Shown piece by piece: positions 10,088 through 18,300 of a stretch of DNA of 18,438 nucleotides; within the stretch, counting starts at the first letter, position 1, and each line of letters begins with the position of its first letter. Both the position numbers and the translations under genes were made by a program. Origin of the DNA: JACCXJ01 sp052387115 (lineage in GTDB: Bacteria; Pseudomonadota; Gammaproteobacteria; JACCXJ01); the NCBI GenBank assembly GCA_052387115.1, contig JBQTJM010000365.1:1-18438 (forward strand), given 5' to 3'. The notes beneath the pieces were generated by a model. That model saw only the letters and a list, made by a program, of their open reading frames with translations, had not been told where the DNA came from and ran no database searches.

Positions 10088-11122
10088 CTAGCCTTGAACC
10101 AGGAGATTCTGCAGATCGATGAGCGCGGCGTTGGCGCGCGAGATGTAGGACGTCATCACCAGGGAATGGTTCGCAAGGAGCCCGAAGCCGGTGCCGTTCA
10201 GGATCACCGGGCTCCACACCGGGCTCTGGGTCTGCTCGAGCTCTCGAATGACCTGGCGGAGGCTGACCTCGGCGTTCTTGTTCTGCAACACCGGTTCGAA
10301 ATCGATCGCCGCCGCGCGCAGGAAGTGCAGAATGGCCCATGTCGCGCCTCTGGCATCATAGAAGACATCGTCGAGGTGTAACCACGGGGTCCTGGCCGCC
10401 AAACGCCGGATCGACTCCGGGGCGGGTGCCTGGGCATCAGCGGGGCGCCCCGCGTTCACGGGCTCGGATCCCTCGCCGACACTGGCGCCCAGCCGTTGCG
10501 AAAGGTCCCCGAGGCGCTTCCCCACGAGCGAGAGCCATTCCCGAAGGTTATCCGCACGGACGTAAAACTCGGCGCCACGGGCGGGGTCCTGGAGCCTCTC
10601 GAGGTAGCGCTTCAGGCGCTCCAGGCCGACCCGGTACTCGCCCTCGGCGGAGGGGATCTGCCAGGAATACGGGTCGAAGTGAAAGCGCGGATCGGCGACG
10701 GAGAGATCGGCGTCGTCCGACGATTGCGTCTGGGAGCGGCTCAGATCGTTGCGCAGTACCCGGGCCAGGTCCCGGATCTGTTGTAAGACACCCTGCTCCC
10801 AGTTCGGGATGTTGTCCATCAAGATCGAGGGTGGCGTCATGTCGTTGGAGAGATAGCCACCGGGCTTGTCGAGCAAGACGGTGACGACATGGATGAGCGT
10901 CGCGGTCGTTACCGAACCCGGTATGAGCTTGGACGTGCCGCCCACCGTGTCTGTAGCGACGGCCTTGACATCGAAGAGATCCGGCTCGGAATCCCAGTAA
11001 AACCCCAGGGCCGAGATGCCGAAGATCGCGAGGACGAAAGGGGATGGCAGGAGCAGGACCCAAAACCAGCTCCAGCCCTTCGCGGGGAGGTCGTCGGCGG
11101 TTCTGCTGAAGATCCTGGCCAT
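10088..11122 (-). CDS. DUF2333 family membrane-anchored protein
   Basis: The 344-residue product is recognised as DUF2333, a family common in gammaproteobacteria and without an assigned function. One N-terminal transmembrane helix (about residues 17-40, WSWFWVLLLPSPFVLAIFGI) anchors it in the inner membrane, with the rest predicted periplasmic. Family-typical stretches include TATLIHVVTVLLDKPGGYL followed by SNDMTPPS, DNIPNWEQGVLQQIRD, and RNDLSRSQTQSSDDADLS. The middle part (about 155-225) is rich in charged helical segments (RLKRYLERLQD, LVGKRLGDLSQRL). I chose ATG 11122 (MARIFSRTADD) over the GTG at 11179 because the upstream 19 codons look non-conserved. It lies upstream of the glycine-zipper lipoprotein gene on the same strand with a 102-bp gap, so co-transcription is possible. 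Confidence 0.85.
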   Translation of the reverse strand: MARIFSRTADDLPAKGWSWFWVLLLPSPFVLAIFGISALGFYWDSEPDLFDVKAVATDTVGGTSKLIPGSVTTATLIHVVTVLLDKPGGYLSNDMTPPSILMDNIPNWEQGVLQQIRDLARVLRNDLSRSQTQSSDDADLSVADPRFHFDPYSWQIPSAEGEYRVGLERLKRYLERLQDPARGAEFYVRADNLREWLSLVGKRLGDLSQRLGASVGEGSEPVNAGRPADAQAPAPESIRRLAARTPWLHLDDVFYDARGATWAILHFLRAAAIDFEPVLQNKNAEVSLRQVIRELEQTQSPVWSPVILNGTGFGLLANHSLVMTSYISRANAALIDLQNLLVQG

Positions 11123-11202
11123 GGGTGGAGTGGTGGAGGGATTTGAGCTTAGTGTACGTGATTCCCGTCCGGCGCGCACCCCTGGGACATAGATTCTAGG
11201 GC

Positions 11203-11631
11203 GCCGTCACGGAAGCGCTCGAGACCGACGATGCGGCCGACCTCCTCCAAGGCCTTTCGGAACCGCTTGCAGAGCGCGTGTTGCGTTCCATGCACGAGCA
11301 GAATCGCGCGCGGGTCGCGCCGGTAGTGGATCCCAGGGCGGATTGGTCGGGCGGATCACGATCGACGATGTGGTGGACGTGATCCGCGTGCAAGGCGATC
11401 ACTCGCTCATGAGCATCGCGGGTCTGAACGAAGAGACGACATGTTCGCGCCGATCACGGTCAGCGCCTGGCCAATTGGTTCGAGAACGCAGGGCTAGGTG
11501 CCGTCATCGCCCTTGCGCTCATCACCAACCTGATCGCGGGGGCGCTGGCCGGCGGGCTTTTCCTGACCACCGTTACCGATGTGGTCGGGTTTACCGCCTT
11601 CCTCGGGTTGGCCACGCTGTTTCTGATCTGA
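11203..11631 (+). pseudogene. mgtE: Degraded magnesium transporter MgtE remnant
   Basis: Fragments of MgtE occur in order but in different frames and without most of the protein. ETDDAADLLQGLSEPLAERV with LRSMHEQNRARV (about 11221-11322) matches the N-terminal regulatory domain. GRITIDDVVDVIRVQGDHS plus LMSIAGLNEE (about 11349-11433) matches the end of the CBS region. DDMFAPI follows in a shifted frame. LGAVIALALITNLIAGALAG (11494 on) and TTVTDVVGFTAFLGLATLFL with a final I and TGA at 11629 match the last transmembrane helices and C-terminus. A functional MgtE is about 450 residues; here only about 140 codons' worth remains, with at least two frameshifts and several large internal deletions. 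It is a non-functional relic, not a short gene. It does not read as part of any neighbouring operon. Confidence 0.88.
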
Positions 11632-11689
11632 CGCCCGCCTCTAAGAGACGTGCAACCCCCCACCCCCACGGGGCCCGAAATCTTGGGCG

Positions 11690-11736
11690 ATCCCCTACCC
11701 CTATGACAGCGAAAGGCCGTGACAGGGATAGGGGAT
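11690..11736. repeat. Imperfect inverted repeat between the mgtE relic and the H-NS gene
   Basis: ATCCCCTACCCCTAT (11690-11704) pairs with 11722-11736 at 13 of 15 positions across a 17-base loop. It lies in the gap after the mgtE relic and 24 bp past the H-NS-family stop codon. Neither strand has a T-run after the stem, so it is not a clear intrinsic terminator. It may be a 3'-end stabilising hairpin for the H-NS-family transcript. Nothing else is recognisable in this gap. Confidence 0.4.
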
Positions 11737-11759
11737 AATGGGACTCCTATCGAGAGCCG

Positions 11760-12125
11760 CTAGCGCTTCGACGCATTGGCAGCGACCCGCAGTTCGTCGG
11801 CGCTCTTCCCACTGGACAGGGCGTCTTTGAACCACAAGGGCTGGCGCCCGGTCCCCGCCCAAGTCTGCGACGGGTCTCGCGGATTGGCGTACTTGGGCGG
11901 CCGCTTGCTCATCCGGCCGCTGGTCGTCCGAGTCGTTCTCCGCGGGCTCTTGTGGTTGGCGAGATCGCCGACCGACATTCCCACGGAGGCCGCCAGCTCC
12001 CGAATCTTGGCAAGCACCCGTTTCGTTTCCCCCGAGTTCCGCCGCTTCATCTCCGTGTCGAGGCGCTTGGACAGGTTCGCAAGGTCGGCGACGGAGAGTT
12101 TCGTCAGGTTCACTTTCTCAGCCAT
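11760..12125 (-). CDS. H-NS family nucleoid-associated protein
   Basis: A 121-residue basic protein of the H-NS histone family. An N-terminal coiled-coil-like oligomerisation part (about 5-55, KLSVADLANLSKRLDTEMKR and following) leads through a basic linker (PRRTTRTTSGRMSKRPPKY) to the C-terminal DNA-binding motif YANPRDPSQTWAGTGRQPLW (79-98). This is the usual H-NS core, in which TGRQP is the AT-hook-like minor-groove loop. Members bind AT-rich DNA and silence acquired genes. I chose ATG 12125 because AAGAGGAT provides a well-placed Shine-Dalgarno; the longer frame to 12161 lacks one. A probable sigma70 promoter lies at 12211-12240. Its location beside transferred or decaying DNA is suggestive but not proof of accessory origin. 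Confidence 0.93.
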   Translation of the reverse strand: MAEKVNLTKLSVADLANLSKRLDTEMKRRNSGETKRVLAKIRELAASVGMSVGDLANHKSPRRTTRTTSGRMSKRPPKYANPRDPSQTWAGTGRQPLWFKDALSSGKSADELRVAANASKR

Positions 12126-12136
12126 AGTATCCTCTT

Positions 12137-12164
12137 GTTCAAGGGTTGTCCTGGTGTTCAAGGG
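12137..12164. repeat. Direct repeat in the leader of the H-NS-family gene
   Basis: The 9-mer GTTCAAGGG occurs at 12137-12145 and again at 12156-12164, a 19-bp period, within the predicted untranslated leader just upstream of the ribosome-binding site. The spacing is close to two helical turns, as in a tandem operator, but no regulator can be named. Confidence 0.35.
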
Positions 12165-12210
12165 ACGTTCACTTCGGAAACGAGGTCCCCGATAAAGAGT
12201 GTAGCATTAG

Positions 12211-12240
12211 TTAATAGTACATTACCACATCTCGTGACAA
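12211..12240 (-). promoter_or_regulatory. Candidate sigma70 promoter for the H-NS-family gene
   Basis: On the minus strand, TTGTCA (12235-12240) is followed after 18 bp by TATTAA (12211-12216), in an AT-rich island that stands out from the GC-rich surroundings. Predicted transcription would start near 12204, giving a leader of about 80 bases. AT-rich promoters are common targets of H-NS itself, so autoregulation is possible (inference). Confidence 0.42.
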
Positions 12241-12384
12241 GATCTTTCCAATGGGTTCCCCGGACCGGGCCTCCTCGTCCTTCCATGGATCCGAGCCTCC
12301 TTCCCCGGCATTTCCCCGGCCCGGGCGGACAAACGCACGAGCGCTGAGATCCTCTCCGACCGACTGCAAAGGACGACCGACAGG

Positions 12385-13452
12385 ATGAGAAAACGCCAGA
12401 TCGACGGGATCCGCTTCGTCCTGTTCCTCATGGTGTTCGCCACCCACTACGCGAGCGATCCACTGGATGTGGGCTACCTCGGGTATGCCTTGCCGGTGTT
12501 CTTCGTGATGAGCGGGTTCCTGATCACGAACGTCCTACTGTCCACTGATCACCCGCGGCTCCTCAAACGCCTGGAGGTGTTCTACGTCCGCAGGATCCTG
12601 CGGATCTGCCCGGCGTACTACCTCGTGATACTCCTATTGATCACGATGGGGCTTGTGAGCTATCCGCTCGCTTACCTTGGGTACGTGCTGAACATCAAGC
12701 TCTTCGTCGCGAGCCTGGGCCCGTTCGCGGAGTTTCAGCAGTGGTTCATGGAGGCGTGGAAGCGGCAGTCCGTGCACCTGTGGTCATTGAGTGTCGAGGA
12801 GCAGTTCTACATCGTTTACCCGTTGCTCTTGTACCTGACGCCGGTCCGGTGGCGGGCGGCGATGCTGGTCACTGTGCTCTTCATGAGCATCGCCGCGCGC
12901 GTGTGGCTCATGGCGCGTTACCCACGGTCGTTCTATGGGACGCTCTTGCCCGTATGCGCCGAGTACTTCGTGTGGGGGTGCCTGTTCTCATGGTTTGAAG
13001 CCCAGCGCCGATTGACATGGCTGTCGCCGTCATGGGCGCTCGGGGTCGGGCTCTTCGCCGTGGTCCTCCTGGTCGCGATCGAGTTCCACTTCGGGCAGAG
13101 CGGCTTCTTGCAGTTCTCCGTATCCAACTATCAGACACCGATCGCGGCCGCGATGGGGTTCTTCATCTGGGGGCTGTGGTCGGTAGACGAGACCCATATC
13201 GTGGCACGGGCGCTCAGCTTCAGGCCATTCGTCTATTTCGGGGAGATGAGCTATACCCTGTATCTGGTGCACTTGATCGCCTGGGACCTGTTCTCCGCCA
13301 CCGGGATCACGTTGCCGTTCTCTCCCGAGACCAATGGCCTGATCGGCGGCTTTGCCCTGTCGCTCCTGATGGGCATGGCCATCTGGCACGGGTTCGAGAA
13401 ACCGATCTACGGTCTCAGGCGCTATCTTCCGTACTCGAAGACCGGCGTTTAG
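12385..13452 (+). CDS. Acyltransferase 3 family membrane protein (OafA-like)
   Basis: A 355-residue polytopic inner-membrane protein with about ten hydrophobic helices. Acyltransferase-3 family motifs are clear: RQIDGIRFVLFLMVFATHY at the N-terminus with the conserved H21, FYVRRILRICPAYYLVI (66-82), and the HLWSLSVEEQFYIVYPLL block (131-148). These enzymes O-acetylate or otherwise acylate cell-surface sugars, peptidoglycan or lipids using a cytoplasmic acyl donor. No SGNH domain is fused at the C-terminus, as it is in some OafA proteins. The acceptor cannot be deduced and no glycan genes are adjacent. Start ATG 12385 places the family N-terminus correctly; GACAGG lies close upstream. The gene is convergent with the next one, and the two stop codons overlap (13449-13452). 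Confidence 0.92.
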   Translation: MRKRQIDGIRFVLFLMVFATHYASDPLDVGYLGYALPVFFVMSGFLITNVLLSTDHPRLLKRLEVFYVRRILRICPAYYLVILLLITMGLVSYPLAYLGYVLNIKLFVASLGPFAEFQQWFMEAWKRQSVHLWSLSVEEQFYIVYPLLLYLTPVRWRAAMLVTVLFMSIAARVWLMARYPRSFYGTLLPVCAEYFVWGCLFSWFEAQRRLTWLSPSWALGVGLFAVVLLVAIEFHFGQSGFLQFSVSNYQTPIAAAMGFFIWGLWSVDETHIVARALSFRPFVYFGEMSYTLYLVHLIAWDLFSATGITLPFSPETNGLIGGFALSLLMGMAIWHGFEKPIYGLRRYLPYSKTGV

Positions 13453-15266
13453 GGACGGGCCGGTCGCGCGCCCGGGTCACGGATCGCGAGCGCCGCGTCT
13501 ACGGGACGGTCGCGGGTATACATCAGGTATCCGACCAACATCTCGTCGTAGTCCTTGAGACCCCAGCGGACCTCCTTGGACGGATCGGGGTTTACCGGAT
13601 TCCGGACGGAATTGTCGAATCCCGCCTCGACGGCGATGCGTGTCCCTTTCGGCAGGGCCTTGGGGGTCGCGAGACGGTACACGGTCTGCCAGCTAAACGA
13701 ATAGTGGGGGACCGAGAGCAGGGCCTCCACACGGCCATCGGGATAGCGGGCCTCATAGTGGAAGTGGCTGCCGCGATAGTGCATGTGCGGGTAGAAGGCG
13801 TGCAGGGTCACATCCTCCTTCAATAGGACCTCGGCCTGCTCTCGATGATCGGGCGCCTGTGGGGGGATGCGGATGCGCATGTTGGCGGCACTCGCGACGG
13901 CGTATTCGCGCAGCGGGGGCCGCTCGTGGAAATAAAGCGCGAGCCTCGGCCGGTCGCTCCGCGGATGCCCCATGGTGACATAATGGAGCTGGAAGACGAG
14001 CGTGGCGCCGGCCGGCAGCAACTGGCCGGAGCCGTCGGGGAAAGGCGTGGCCCTGAATCCGGGGACGTAGGCCGTGAAGAAACCGTTGCGCCCTTCGAGC
14101 CACTCGGGCTCTTTGGCCTTCATACGCTCGGGGTATTGCACGAACACGAACCCGTGGTGCATGAGCCCGGAGTCGCTCGGCTGCAGGTGCGCCGCGCGCA
14201 CCCACACGTCCCGGTCGACGGGGGCGGCGATCTTGAGCCAGCGATACGGCAGCACCCCTTGCGCCGGCAGCCTCTGCGTGGGGAGATCGATGACGGCGTC
14301 CGGTTCCCCCAGAGGCCAGCCGGCATCGTCCTGGGGGGGGGTTGCGAGCAGGGGATCGGTCCCGCTGGAATGGGGCGCCCCGGCGTTTATCCAGCGTACC
14401 AGCGTGCGCTTTTCCTCGACCGTCAAAGAGAGGTCCGGTGAGAATGCCCCGATCTCGGGATCGGCGTGCCAGGGCGGCATGCGGTGATTCATGATCACCT
14501 CGCGCATCATTGCGCTCCACCCCTTGACGGTCTCATAGCGGTCCATGACCCACGGGGCACCGCCGCCCGGTCGGTGGCAAGACACACACTTGGCCCTCAA
14601 CACCGGTACCACCTCGCCCTCGTAAGAAACGGGGCCGGCCTTGGCGTCCGCCAGGCCTTCTATGAGGCAGCCGGCGCCCGCGGGTGCGGAGGCCGCGATC
14701 GGATCTCCGTCCAAAAGGGCCTCGATGGCGTCCTTCAAGTACTCGCGCGCGGCACGCGGTCGCTCTCCCTCGAAACCGACTCGGTCGTCGATCGGGCCGC
14801 GGTAGCGGACCGTCCAGGTGGCGGGATCGATAAGGATGGCCTCGCCCGTCCGAGTCGCGCCGAGGCCTTCCATCACCAGTTGGCTCTCATCCTTGAGGAT
14901 CGGGGTATCGATCCCCAGGCGCTCCGCCTCGGCCTTCAAGGCCGCACGGTCGTCCTGGGGATTGGCATTCAACAGAAAGAAGCTCACGCCCGTCTCGCGG
15001 TAGCGGTCGCGCAGCGTCTCGAGGCTCGAGAGGCTGCTCCGAACGACGGAACAGCCCAGGCCGTGGCTATAAATGACGATGGCCTTGGCGTGTCCTTCTG
15101 CAGAGAGGCGATGGTAGTCGCCCTCGGCATCGAGGAGGGCGAAGTCGACGACGCGAGGTCCGTCTGCGCGCGGGGGAGGGGTCTGACCAGGGAAAAGCCA
15201 TGCAGTGCACAGGGCGCCCAAGGCCGCGGCGGCGATCAGGAGCGCCAAGGTTCGGAGCGGGGTCAT
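13449..15266 (-). CDS. Exported peroxiredoxin-like / cytochrome c / PHM-like copper monooxygenase fusion
   Basis: A 605-residue protein with an N-terminal membrane anchor or signal (MTPLRTLALLIAAAALGALC). Three parts follow. First, a thioredoxin-fold redoxin domain (about 38-185) has one cysteine at the active-site position (C72 in YSHGLGCSVVRSS), resembling AhpC/TSA-like proteins. Second, a heme-c motif CVSCH (227-231) is followed by M253 or other Met residues as possible axial ligands. Third, a region (about 340-590) resembles the copper type II ascorbate-dependent monooxygenases (PHM/DBH): H370/H371 in LMHHGFVFV, H428 in QLHYVTMG, H494/H496 in PHMHYRG, M576 in DEMLVGYLMY. These match the two copper sites. 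It likely acts in the periplasm as an oxidoreductase on an unknown substrate. I chose ATG 15266 because the signal peptide begins there; a candidate promoter lies just upstream. Confidence 0.82.
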   Translation of the reverse strand: MTPLRTLALLIAAAALGALCTAWLFPGQTPPPRADGPRVVDFALLDAEGDYHRLSAEGHAKAIVIYSHGLGCSVVRSSLSSLETLRDRYRETGVSFFLLNANPQDDRAALKAEAERLGIDTPILKDESQLVMEGLGATRTGEAILIDPATWTVRYRGPIDDRVGFEGERPRAAREYLKDAIEALLDGDPIAASAPAGAGCLIEGLADAKAGPVSYEGEVVPVLRAKCVSCHRPGGGAPWVMDRYETVKGWSAMMREVIMNHRMPPWHADPEIGAFSPDLSLTVEEKRTLVRWINAGAPHSSGTDPLLATPPQDDAGWPLGEPDAVIDLPTQRLPAQGVLPYRWLKIAAPVDRDVWVRAAHLQPSDSGLMHHGFVFVQYPERMKAKEPEWLEGRNGFFTAYVPGFRATPFPDGSGQLLPAGATLVFQLHYVTMGHPRSDRPRLALYFHERPPLREYAVASAANMRIRIPPQAPDHREQAEVLLKEDVTLHAFYPHMHYRGSHFHYEARYPDGRVEALLSVPHYSFSWQTVYRLATPKALPKGTRIAVEAGFDNSVRNPVNPDPSKEVRWGLKDYDEMLVGYLMYTRDRPVDAALAIRDPGARPARP

Positions 15267-15294
15267 CACGGCTATTATCGTTCTTATCGTCGGC

Positions 15295-15323
15295 CGTATA
15301 CTGCGCGACCAAGGCGCTCCCAA
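15295..15323 (-). promoter_or_regulatory. Candidate sigma70 promoter for the redoxin/cytochrome/monooxygenase gene
   Basis: On the minus strand, TTGGGA (15318-15323) is separated by exactly 17 bp from TATACG (15295-15300). Immediately upstream is an AT-rich tract (15324-15346, ATTAATTTAATATA) that could act as an UP element. The predicted leader is about 22 bases. The same AT-rich tract lies between two divergent genes, so it may also serve the methyltransferase gene, for which no clear boxes were seen. Confidence 0.42.
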
Positions 15324-15393
15324 GGGTATATTAAATTAATACTCGGCGCCACAAGGGATCGAGACCCTCCGGTCCACAACCCCACCACGACCC

Positions 15394-18300
15394 ATGGACA
15401 CCCATTCGATCCCCATGACCGAGCCCGAGACCACGATTTCCCGGGCCGCCCCGGCGCTGCTCCGCACGCTGTTCCTGCATCACGACGGTATCGTGGTGGG
15501 GGCGACCTTGGCGGCCCTGGGGCAATCCGGCGTACTGGCGTTATTGCTGCGCGAGGGGCGTATCGCGATGCATGAGATCCTGCGCACCTGTCCGGCGAGG
15601 CCCGGTTATCTGCACGTGGCGCTGCGCTGCCTCGCGCTCCAAGGCTGGCTCGAACGCGAGGGTGAACCGGCGAGCGACGCCATGGTGTTCTCCGTGACAC
15701 CGCGCGGGAGGCACGCCTCGGCCGCCTTCGACGTGTACCGGGAGGCCGCAGCTTTCGTCTATTCCGGTATTCCCTTTTCCCGTTACCTCTTTGGCGAACC
15801 CGATGTGATCCAGGCCGATGTGATCCGGGCCGGTGTGTTCGAGCGTGAAGTGATCGACCCCCCGTTCGAGCGCTACGCCGAATTGGTCGACCAGAGCGCG
15901 AAGGGTTACGGATTCGCCGGCGAGGAATTCGAGACCATCCGCGCCCACCTGGACGGCATGCTGGCCGGTCCCTTGATGATCGCCTTGAAGCAGCGCGGTC
16001 ATCTGGCCCATCGCGAATTTCGCGTCACCGCCGGCGGCCGGGTGTCGGATCGCCTGCTCGTCGCGCTCGCCCTCCTGCGGCACCTCGGTTGGGTGCGGCG
16101 CGACGGGGACGGTTGGGTCTTTACCGAAAAAGGCAGGGTTGCCTGCGAGTTCACGTTGCACTACGGCCTCACCCTGTCCTACCTCCCGCTGTTCTGCCAA
16201 CTCCCCCGGCTCCTATTCGATTCGGTGAAGAACATCACCCACCGCGAACGCGGACAGGAGGAGACGCATGTCGAGCGCACCCTCAACGTGCTCGCGAGCG
16301 GGGTGGCTCACCGGCGTTACTTCGAGGACGCCGATGCGATCATCCGCGAGGTCTTCAACCGCGAGCCCATCGCCGAGCAACCGCGTTTCGTCGCGGACAT
16401 GGGCTGCGGGGACGGTGTGTGGCTCGAAAGGATCTATGAGCTCGTGTGCCGCGACACATTGCGCGGTGAGAAGCTCGACGAGCATCCCCTGGTCATGGTC
16501 GGCGCGGATTACAACGTGAAGGCCCTCGCGGTCGCGCGCCGGCGGCTCGAGGCCGCCGGCGTGCCGCACATCGCACTCTTCGGCGACATCACCGATCCGG
16601 ACGGCTTTGCCGCGGCGCTTCGGGAAGTCGGCCTCGCGATCGAGGACGGCCTGCACATCCGCGCCTTCATCGATCACAACCGCCGCTACACCGAGCCCGG
16701 TGACCGCGAGCAGGCGCTGCGGCGCCGGGCGATGTCCACCGGGGCCTACGCGGACGAGGAAGGCCGCGCGATCCCGAATGCCTTGCTCGAACAGAACCTC
16801 GTGGAGCACCTGAGGCGCTGGGTCCCGTACATCAAGCAGCACGGGCTCATCATCATCGAGGCCCACGACGTGGCGCCGGAGATCGCCAGGCGCTACGACG
16901 GCCGCACACACGCGACGGCCTTCGACACCTACCATGGCTACTCCAACCAGTATCCGGTCGACTTCGACGCCTTCATGAGCCTGGCGGAAGAGGCCGGGCT
17001 CCGATCCATCCCTTACCAACACAAGGTCTATCCCTCGCGCCTGCCGTTCGTGGCGATCAGCTTGAATCGCCTCAAGACGTCCGATCCCGGCTGGCTCCAG
17101 ACGCTCAAGCCGGGCGTCCGGCACGATGCTGCTGACTCTAGAACCCTCCCCCTTGGAGGGGGAGGGCAGGGTGGGGGTAGAGTGCCCGGAGATCGCGAAG
17201 ACTCTGAAGGATGGATGGATCTTCCGACCGCTCGACCCCCATCCCAACCTTCCCCCTGGCAGGGGGAAGGAGCAGAAAGGCCGGAACGCCTCGGCTGGCG
17301 GCCGGACGGTTCGGAGGACCGGGAGGACGGCGAGGCCCTGCATCGGTTTCTCTATCGAGACGGCGGCATCGAGCACCCGGGGCGCTGGTGCTTCGCCGCC
17401 ACGGGTGCCCTGGTCGCGGCGATCCTGGATGAGGTCGAGCGGCGCTTGGCCAGGCTCGAGTCCGCGCCCCGGACCGGGCGCGCCCTGCGCCTCGTGGACT
17501 ACGGGGCCGGTACCGGGCTCGCGACCTTGGAGCTCATCCACGGCCTCGCGGAGAAAGGTCTCCTGAAACGCTTCGAGGTCCGCGGCATCGCCTTCGAGTT
17601 GCTGGTATCCGACCTGCCCTCGGCCTGGTTCGCCAAGGCCCATGAACTGCTCGAGGGGCTGCCCTTCTTGCGCTTCGAGTCCCTCAAGGACCCGCGGACC
17701 GGCCGCATCCGCCGGCTCTCGGAGGTCGTGGCCGTAGGGGCGCCCTCCCGTGCCCGCCCTCAGCGAGCGTCCGGTGGGATCCCCGGGCTGTCGGAGAGCG
17801 CGGGCGAGGAGGGCGTCGACGTGGTATTTGCCAGCATGGTCCTGCACCTGGTGCGGCCCAAGGCCCTGCCGGCCCTGGTCGATGGCGTCGCCGAGGCGTT
17901 GAAGCGCGATGGCGTCTTCTTGTGGAACACGCCCGATACGGCACCCGCACCTTCCGATGCCTGTGTGATTCATGCCGCGAATCGCCTGTTGCGCGGGATG
18001 ATCAGCGAGATCCTGGACGACGAGGGGCGCCTGGCTGCGATCATCGCGAAGCTCCCCGAGGCCGAGCGCGCGCCGTATCACGGTCTTACGGCCCGCATCC
18101 GGGCGCTCAGCCAGCGTCTCACGCCCGCAGAGCGCGCCCGTCTGCTGTCGCTAGGTGAGAAGCAGATGCTTCCGGTGCCGACCGACGTCTCCGAGATCCA
18201 CGCGCAGCTCTCCAGACACTTTCTGGGCGCTACCGTAACCTTGATGTCGGTCTTGAGTGAGGAAGATGCCATCGCCCTGGCCCTCCTCCCCGCCAACCAG

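Noticed and set aside
11343..11738. Plus-strand 131-codon open frame as a real small gene
   Set aside because: Only its first part has homology (MgtE CBS end). It then reads out of frame through the remaining mgtE remnant, so it is part of the pseudogene.
13017..13826. Plus-strand 269-codon frame spanning the acyltransferase and the convergent gene
   Set aside because: It is a shifted frame of the acyltransferase running into antisense of the next gene, arginine-rich and without motifs.
16213..18081. Long minus-strand open frame (622 codons) opposite the methyltransferase gene
   Set aside because: Its product is low-complexity and shows no family motifs, while the plus-strand frame has two clear SAM-binding domains. 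It is an antisense artefact of GC-rich codon usage.
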